Shown: positions 6,039 through 9,105 of the stretch, piece by piece
Position numbering within the stretch: the first letter of the stretch is position 1
How the letters are laid out: every line of letters begins with the position of its first letter
Origin: MGBC108787 sp964591225
Lineage (GTDB): Bacteria > Bacillota_I > Bacilli_A > RF39 > UBA660
Assembly (NCBI GenBank): GCA_964591225.1
Contig: CAZQAO010000038.1
Location: 1-9,105, forward strand
Reading direction: 5' to 3'
DNA length: 9,105 nt
The notes under the pieces: generated by a model
Databases searched by the model: none
Seen by the model: only the letters and a program-made list of their open reading frames with translations
What the model was told of the DNA's origin: nothing
Made by a program: the position numbers and the translations under genes

Positions 6039-7478
6039 TTATAAGTAAGCCATGGCTGAGAAAAGTATTAATAATGCCACTAGCATAATTACGACAAATT
6101 TCCAAATATACTTTAACCATTTTTGATATGGAATATCTAAATAAGATAACCCAAATATAGCAAATATACTGGTTGGAGCTATAAATTGAGTAAGACCATT
6201 AATAGTAGCAAAATTTAAGAATCCCACATTCATTGCATCACCAAAATGACTAGCCATGAAATCACCAAGAATAAATCCCGTATAGCCAAAATCAATATGG
6301 AATATAGATGTAATAAATGATGCTAATGTCGATAAGAATGGATTAAATCCATCGGCAACTGACATAATCCAATTAGAAATTGTAACAGTAAATGGTGCTT
6401 GATAAATAATCATGAATATAGAATATATTAAAAATATTAAAACGAATGTTTTAGCAATTTTCTTAATACCATAAATAGCACCTTCAATACAATCATCTAA
6501 ATTTAACTTATAGATAAGAGCAGCTATAATTAATATAAAACCTAAAACAATTAAAATTGTATATAAATACCACTTACCAAATGCTAAAGCATTATTACCT
6601 AAGATATAACTAACAATTGGATATTGACCAATAGCAAGCCCTGTTAACCAGGTATGAAAATCATCAAAAATAGTTATATTAAAATTAGTTTCCCAATCTA
6701 CATAACCTAATATGGTAAATGCCAATAATACAATGAACATTAATCCCATTGGCCAAACTTTTACTTTTTTATCAGTAGTATTTTCTACGGCAAATAAATC
6801 TTTAACTTTATTTTCATCGCTTACTTTTTTACCTACTTTATTCATATGTCTTAAAGTAAAGAAATTATAAACTATAAAAGCAAAAGCTAATATCCCAAAA
6901 CGAATTCCAATTTCTGTTGTAATATCTACATTAATACCAGCATTACCTAAATATTTAATAAAATAGATTAAACTTTCAGTACCATATGTTGCTCCTAAAA
7001 TACCTACTAGCATGGAACCAAAGGTCATTAAAAATGAAGTTAGTTTATCCAAATTCATCTTAGAAGCTATAGTTATTAATAAAGGAATAAACATAACAAC
7101 AACATATGATTGATCTAGGAATGAAGTCATTAAAGTAATTAACAAAGATGATCCTAAAACAAATAATTTTTCTTTTCCCTTAAATATTTGAGCAATTTTA
7201 CTAGTTAATGCTTTATATCCACTCGTCTTAGATAGAATTCCATAAAATATTCCTATACAAATAATGAAAAACAATTGTTGTAAAAAGGTACTACCAGTAG
7301 AAATAATTGAAACCCAAACATCACTTAATCCTTGTCTACCTAAACCTGAACTAATTAATTTTCCCCCAGAAAAATAACCATGTGGTATAATCCAAGTACA
7401 TAATATGGTAATAGCAATTACTATTAAAATTATTTTTAATAATCCATATTTTTCAAACAATTTCTTTGTCTTTTTCAT
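6039..7478 (-). CDS. YfcC/DcuC-superfamily membrane transporter
   Basis: A 479-residue, strongly hydrophobic inner-membrane protein with roughly 11-12 predicted membrane segments (for example about 13-33, 63-84, 104-139 as two, 147-165, 190-210, 243-262, 303-323, 341-361, 425-445, 455-477). Features typical of the YfcC branch are the early TWIIPHGYF segment (28-36) and the C-terminal block APTSIFAIFGLSYLDIPYQKWLK (PTS at 435-437, PYQKWLK at 450-456). A cytoplasmic-looking charged loop lies at about 211-240. Relatives are annotated as C4-dicarboxylate or basic amino acid carriers, but I cannot assign a substrate. The ATG follows GGAGG by 7 bases. The gene has its own strong extended -10 promoter and its own terminator, so it is an independent unit between lysS and clpC, a place where Bacillus has no transporter. 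Location beside lysS hints at amino acid transport, but this is weak inference. Confidence 0.85.
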   Translation of the reverse strand: MKKTKKLFEKYGLLKIILIVIAITILCTWIIPHGYFSGGKLISSGLGRQGLSDVWVSIISTGSTFLQQLFFIICIGIFYGILSKTSGYKALTSKIAQIFKGKEKLFVLGSSLLITLMTSFLDQSYVVVMFIPLLITIASKMNLDKLTSFLMTFGSMLVGILGATYGTESLIYFIKYLGNAGINVDITTEIGIRFGILAFAFIVYNFFTLRHMNKVGKKVSDENKVKDLFAVENTTDKKVKVWPMGLMFIVLLAFTILGYVDWETNFNITIFDDFHTWLTGLAIGQYPIVSYILGNNALAFGKWYLYTILIVLGFILIIAALIYKLNLDDCIEGAIYGIKKIAKTFVLIFLIYSIFMIIYQAPFTVTISNWIMSVADGFNPFLSTLASFITSIFHIDFGYTGFILGDFMASHFGDAMNVGFLNFATINGLTQFIAPTSIFAIFGLSYLDIPYQKWLKYIWKFVVIMLVALLILFSAMAYL

Positions 7479-7498
7479 TTACTTACCTCCCAATTAGA

Positions 7499-7507
7499 AT
7501 TATAGCA
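7499..7507 (-). promoter_or_regulatory. Extended -10 promoter of the transporter gene
   Basis: TGC followed by a perfect TATAAT (7499-7504). The -35 position at 17-base spacing falls in the T-tract of the lysS terminator (CTTTTT), so recognition probably depends on the extended -10. Transcription would start near 7491-7493, leaving a leader of about 15 bases that contains little beyond the GGAGG at 7486-7490. Confidence 0.7.
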
Positions 7508-7518
7508 TAAAAATCCAT

Positions 7519-7544
7519 AAAAAAAAGACAATTCTGCCTTTTTT
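7519..7544 (-). terminator. Intrinsic terminator after lysS
   Basis: AAAAAAGGCA pairs with TGTCTTTTTT (10 bp, one G-T pair) around a 4-base GAAT loop, and the T run extends to eight (7526 down to 7519). It lies about 21 bases past the lysS stop and separates lysS from the transporter. Confidence 0.8.
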
Positions 7545-7565
7545 ATTAAAAGTTATGGCCAAAAT

Positions 7566-9029
7566 TTAATCTTTTGGTTTCATTAGTGGAAATAAAATAC
7601 AATCTTTGATATTTTCTGAATTCGTAATTAGTTGCATCAAACGATCAATACCGATACCCCATCCAGAAATTGGAGGCATTCCATATTCCATGGCTTCAAT
7701 ATAATCGTAATCCATTGGCATGGCTTCTTCATCACCATTGGCTTTTAATTCAGCTTGATGTAAAAGTCTTTTTTCTTGTTCTTGCGGATCTACTAATTCC
7801 GAATAAGCATTAATTATTTCCGCCCCATTAATAACTAATTGAAAACGATCGGTTAATTTAGGATTTTCATCATTCGCCCGAGCGAGTGGCGACAAACTAA
7901 TCGGATGTTTAATTAAATAAAGTGGTCCAACTACATAAGGACGAGCTACTTTTTTATAAAGTTGATCAACTAAATTTCCATACCCTAAATTTTCTAAAGG
8001 AACTTCACTTTCTATTTCAATCTTATCTTCTTTTATTTTAGCTAATAAAGTTTCTTTCGTATCATACTTATCAATATCTATATCAGAATATTTTAATATT
8101 AAATCTCTAAAAGTAGAAACTTCCCATTCCCCACTTAAATCAACTTTTTTATCACCAACTTGAATTTCTAACGTTCCAAATAAATTCATAATAACAGTTT
8201 GTAACATTTCCCTTAATAATTTCATATTATCTTCATAATTTAAGTAGGCTCCATAACCTTCTATCATCGTAAAATCTTGTAGGTGAGTCGCATCAATTCC
8301 TTCATTTCGAAAACATCTACCAATTTCAAAAACTTTTGTAAATCCCCCTACAATAGCTCTTTTTAAATAAGTTTCAGGAGCTATTCGTAAATATAAATCA
8401 ATATCTAAAGCATTATGATGAGTTATAAAAGGTTTAGCAGTTGCTCCACTCGCTTTATTATTTAAAATAGGAGTTTCTATTTCGATATATCCTAGGTTAT
8501 TTAAATACTTTCTTATTTCCCATATCAAACGACTTCTCAGTAAAAATTTTTCTTTTGATTCATCATTGGTAATTAAATCAACATAACGATTACGATAAAT
8601 AGTTTCTATATCTTCTAATCCATGAAATTTTTCTGGAAGTGGTTTTAAAGCTTTTCCTAAGAATTCAAAAGAAGCAGCTCGTATAGTTTTTTCTCCCGTA
8701 TGAGTAGTAAATATCTCTCCTTCGACACCAATAAAATCACCTAAATCAAAGTTTTCTTTAAATTCTTGATATTTTTCTTCACCAACCATATCAATTTTTA
8801 TAGAAATTTGAATTTTGCCACCAATATCACCAATAGTTAAAAAAGCCATTTTACCCATTTTACGCATAAGAATTATTCGTCCCGCAACTCGTACTCCACT
8901 TACACCATCTTCTAAATTAGCAGCATCTTTTATTTCATAATTTGTTTCAAATCGATCAGGATATGGATGTTTTATATTTTTTAATTTCTCTCTTCTTACT
9001 ATTTCTTGATCAGAAAAAACTCTTTCCAT
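7566..9029 (-). CDS. lysS: Lysyl-tRNA synthetase, class II (LysRS)
   Basis: Class II synthetase that activates lysine and charges tRNA-Lys in the cytoplasm. The 487-residue protein has the usual length: an N-terminal OB-fold anticodon-binding domain (about 45-125), then the catalytic domain with motif 1 around YIEIETPIL (181-189), motif 2 with RCFRNEG (238-244) and HLQDFTMIE (249-257), LSPLARANDENPKLTDRF (379-396), and motif 3 GWGIGIDRL (456-464, Arg463). The wording of motif 2 (ATHLQDFTM in place of the RHNPEFTM of E. coli and Bacillus), NAYSEL in place of the usual GNGFSEL type, and GWG in place of GLG in motif 3 mark a different branch of bacterial LysRS, although catalytic residues are kept. 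The ATG at 9027-9029 follows AGGAAG (9037-9042) by 7 bases. A promoter lies just upstream and a terminator just downstream, so it is probably monocistronic. No T-box or lysine riboswitch fits in the visible leader. Confidence 0.97.
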   Translation of the reverse strand: MERVFSDQEIVRREKLKNIKHPYPDRFETNYEIKDAANLEDGVSGVRVAGRIILMRKMGKMAFLTIGDIGGKIQISIKIDMVGEEKYQEFKENFDLGDFIGVEGEIFTTHTGEKTIRAASFEFLGKALKPLPEKFHGLEDIETIYRNRYVDLITNDESKEKFLLRSRLIWEIRKYLNNLGYIEIETPILNNKASGATAKPFITHHNALDIDLYLRIAPETYLKRAIVGGFTKVFEIGRCFRNEGIDATHLQDFTMIEGYGAYLNYEDNMKLLREMLQTVIMNLFGTLEIQVGDKKVDLSGEWEVSTFRDLILKYSDIDIDKYDTKETLLAKIKEDKIEIESEVPLENLGYGNLVDQLYKKVARPYVVGPLYLIKHPISLSPLARANDENPKLTDRFQLVINGAEIINAYSELVDPQEQEKRLLHQAELKANGDEEAMPMDYDYIEAMEYGMPPISGWGIGIDRLMQLITNSENIKDCILFPLMKPKD

Positions 9030-9055
9030 TTTGTCACTTCCTTTTAATTATGTTT

Positions 9056-9084
9056 AGTATACAAAAATGCTAAAAAAAAAGCAA
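9056..9084 (-). promoter_or_regulatory. Sigma-A-type promoter of lysS
   Basis: TTGCTT (9079-9084) and TATACT (9056-9061) are separated by 17 bases. The -10 is good (one mismatch), the -35 has only the leading TTG. The leader would be about 20 bases. The -35 lies inside the 3' arm of the candidate terminator just upstream. Confidence 0.55.
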
Positions 9085-9096
9085 TTTTTATTTGCT
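9072..9096 (-). terminator. Weak intrinsic terminator of the gene upstream of lysS
   Basis: AGCAA and TTGCT form a 5-bp stem with a 7-base AT-rich loop, followed by a continuous T9 run (9080 down to 9072, including the last stem base). The stem is short, so efficiency is doubtful. The gene it would serve lies beyond the window edge. Confidence 0.4.
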
Positions 9097-9105
9097 ATAG
9101 TGAAG

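Noticed and set aside
9030..9105. Lysine riboswitch upstream of lysS
   Set aside because: Only 76 bases are visible, they hold a promoter and a weak terminator, and the predicted leader of about 20 bases is far too short for an L-box.
1..9105. Mobile element, CRISPR array, prophage or defence system
   Set aside because: No transposase, integrase, direct-repeat array, terminal inverted repeats or tRNA-borne attachment site is seen, and all six genes are recognisable housekeeping, transport or protease genes.

Overview
The window is a compact, AT-rich stretch of bacterial chromosome in which all six genes lie on the minus strand and gaps are short (35 to about 170 bases). Low GC, strong AGGAGG-type ribosome binding sites and close family matches to Firmicutes proteins point to a low-GC Bacilli or Mollicutes-related lineage with a reduced genome. 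Tryptophan is encoded by TGG, no gene is interrupted by TGA, and clpC ends in tandem TGA codons, so the standard code is the simplest reading and a typical UGA=Trp mycoplasma is unlikely. The exact taxon is inference.

In the direction of transcription (high to low coordinates) the layout is: lysS (class II lysyl-tRNA synthetase); a multi-spanning YfcC/DcuC-like transporter; clpC (AAA+ unfoldase, 722 residues from the best start); gltX (glutamyl-tRNA synthetase); cysS (cysteinyl-tRNA synthetase); and a membrane zinc metallopeptidase of the YugP family. Intrinsic terminators follow the transporter, lysS and clpC, and a weak one lies upstream of lysS. Sigma-A-like promoters, three of them extended -10 types, precede lysS, the transporter, gltX and the peptidase. 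gltX and cysS are 35 bases apart with no terminator between them and probably form a dicistron; the other genes look like single units.

The gene order lysS - clpC - gltX - cysS is that of the Bacillus subtilis lysS-ctsR-mcsA-mcsB-clpC-radA-disA-yacL-ispD-ispF-gltX-cysE-cysS region with the intervening genes gone. The window therefore reads as a condensed remnant of that locus with a transporter inserted between lysS and clpC. Loss of ctsR, mcsA and mcsB means ClpC is no longer beside its usual repressor and arginine-kinase adaptor; a degenerate CIRCE-like inverted repeat upstream of clpC is one possible replacement control site.

I see no mobile element, CRISPR array, tRNA, rRNA or obviously new multi-gene system. 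The points most worth a second look are regulatory and evolutionary: a 23-base promoter block shared (20/23) by gltX and the peptidase gene, terminators whose T-tracts run into the next promoter, the shortened ClpC C-terminus, and the non-standard motif 2 and motif 3 wording of the LysRS.
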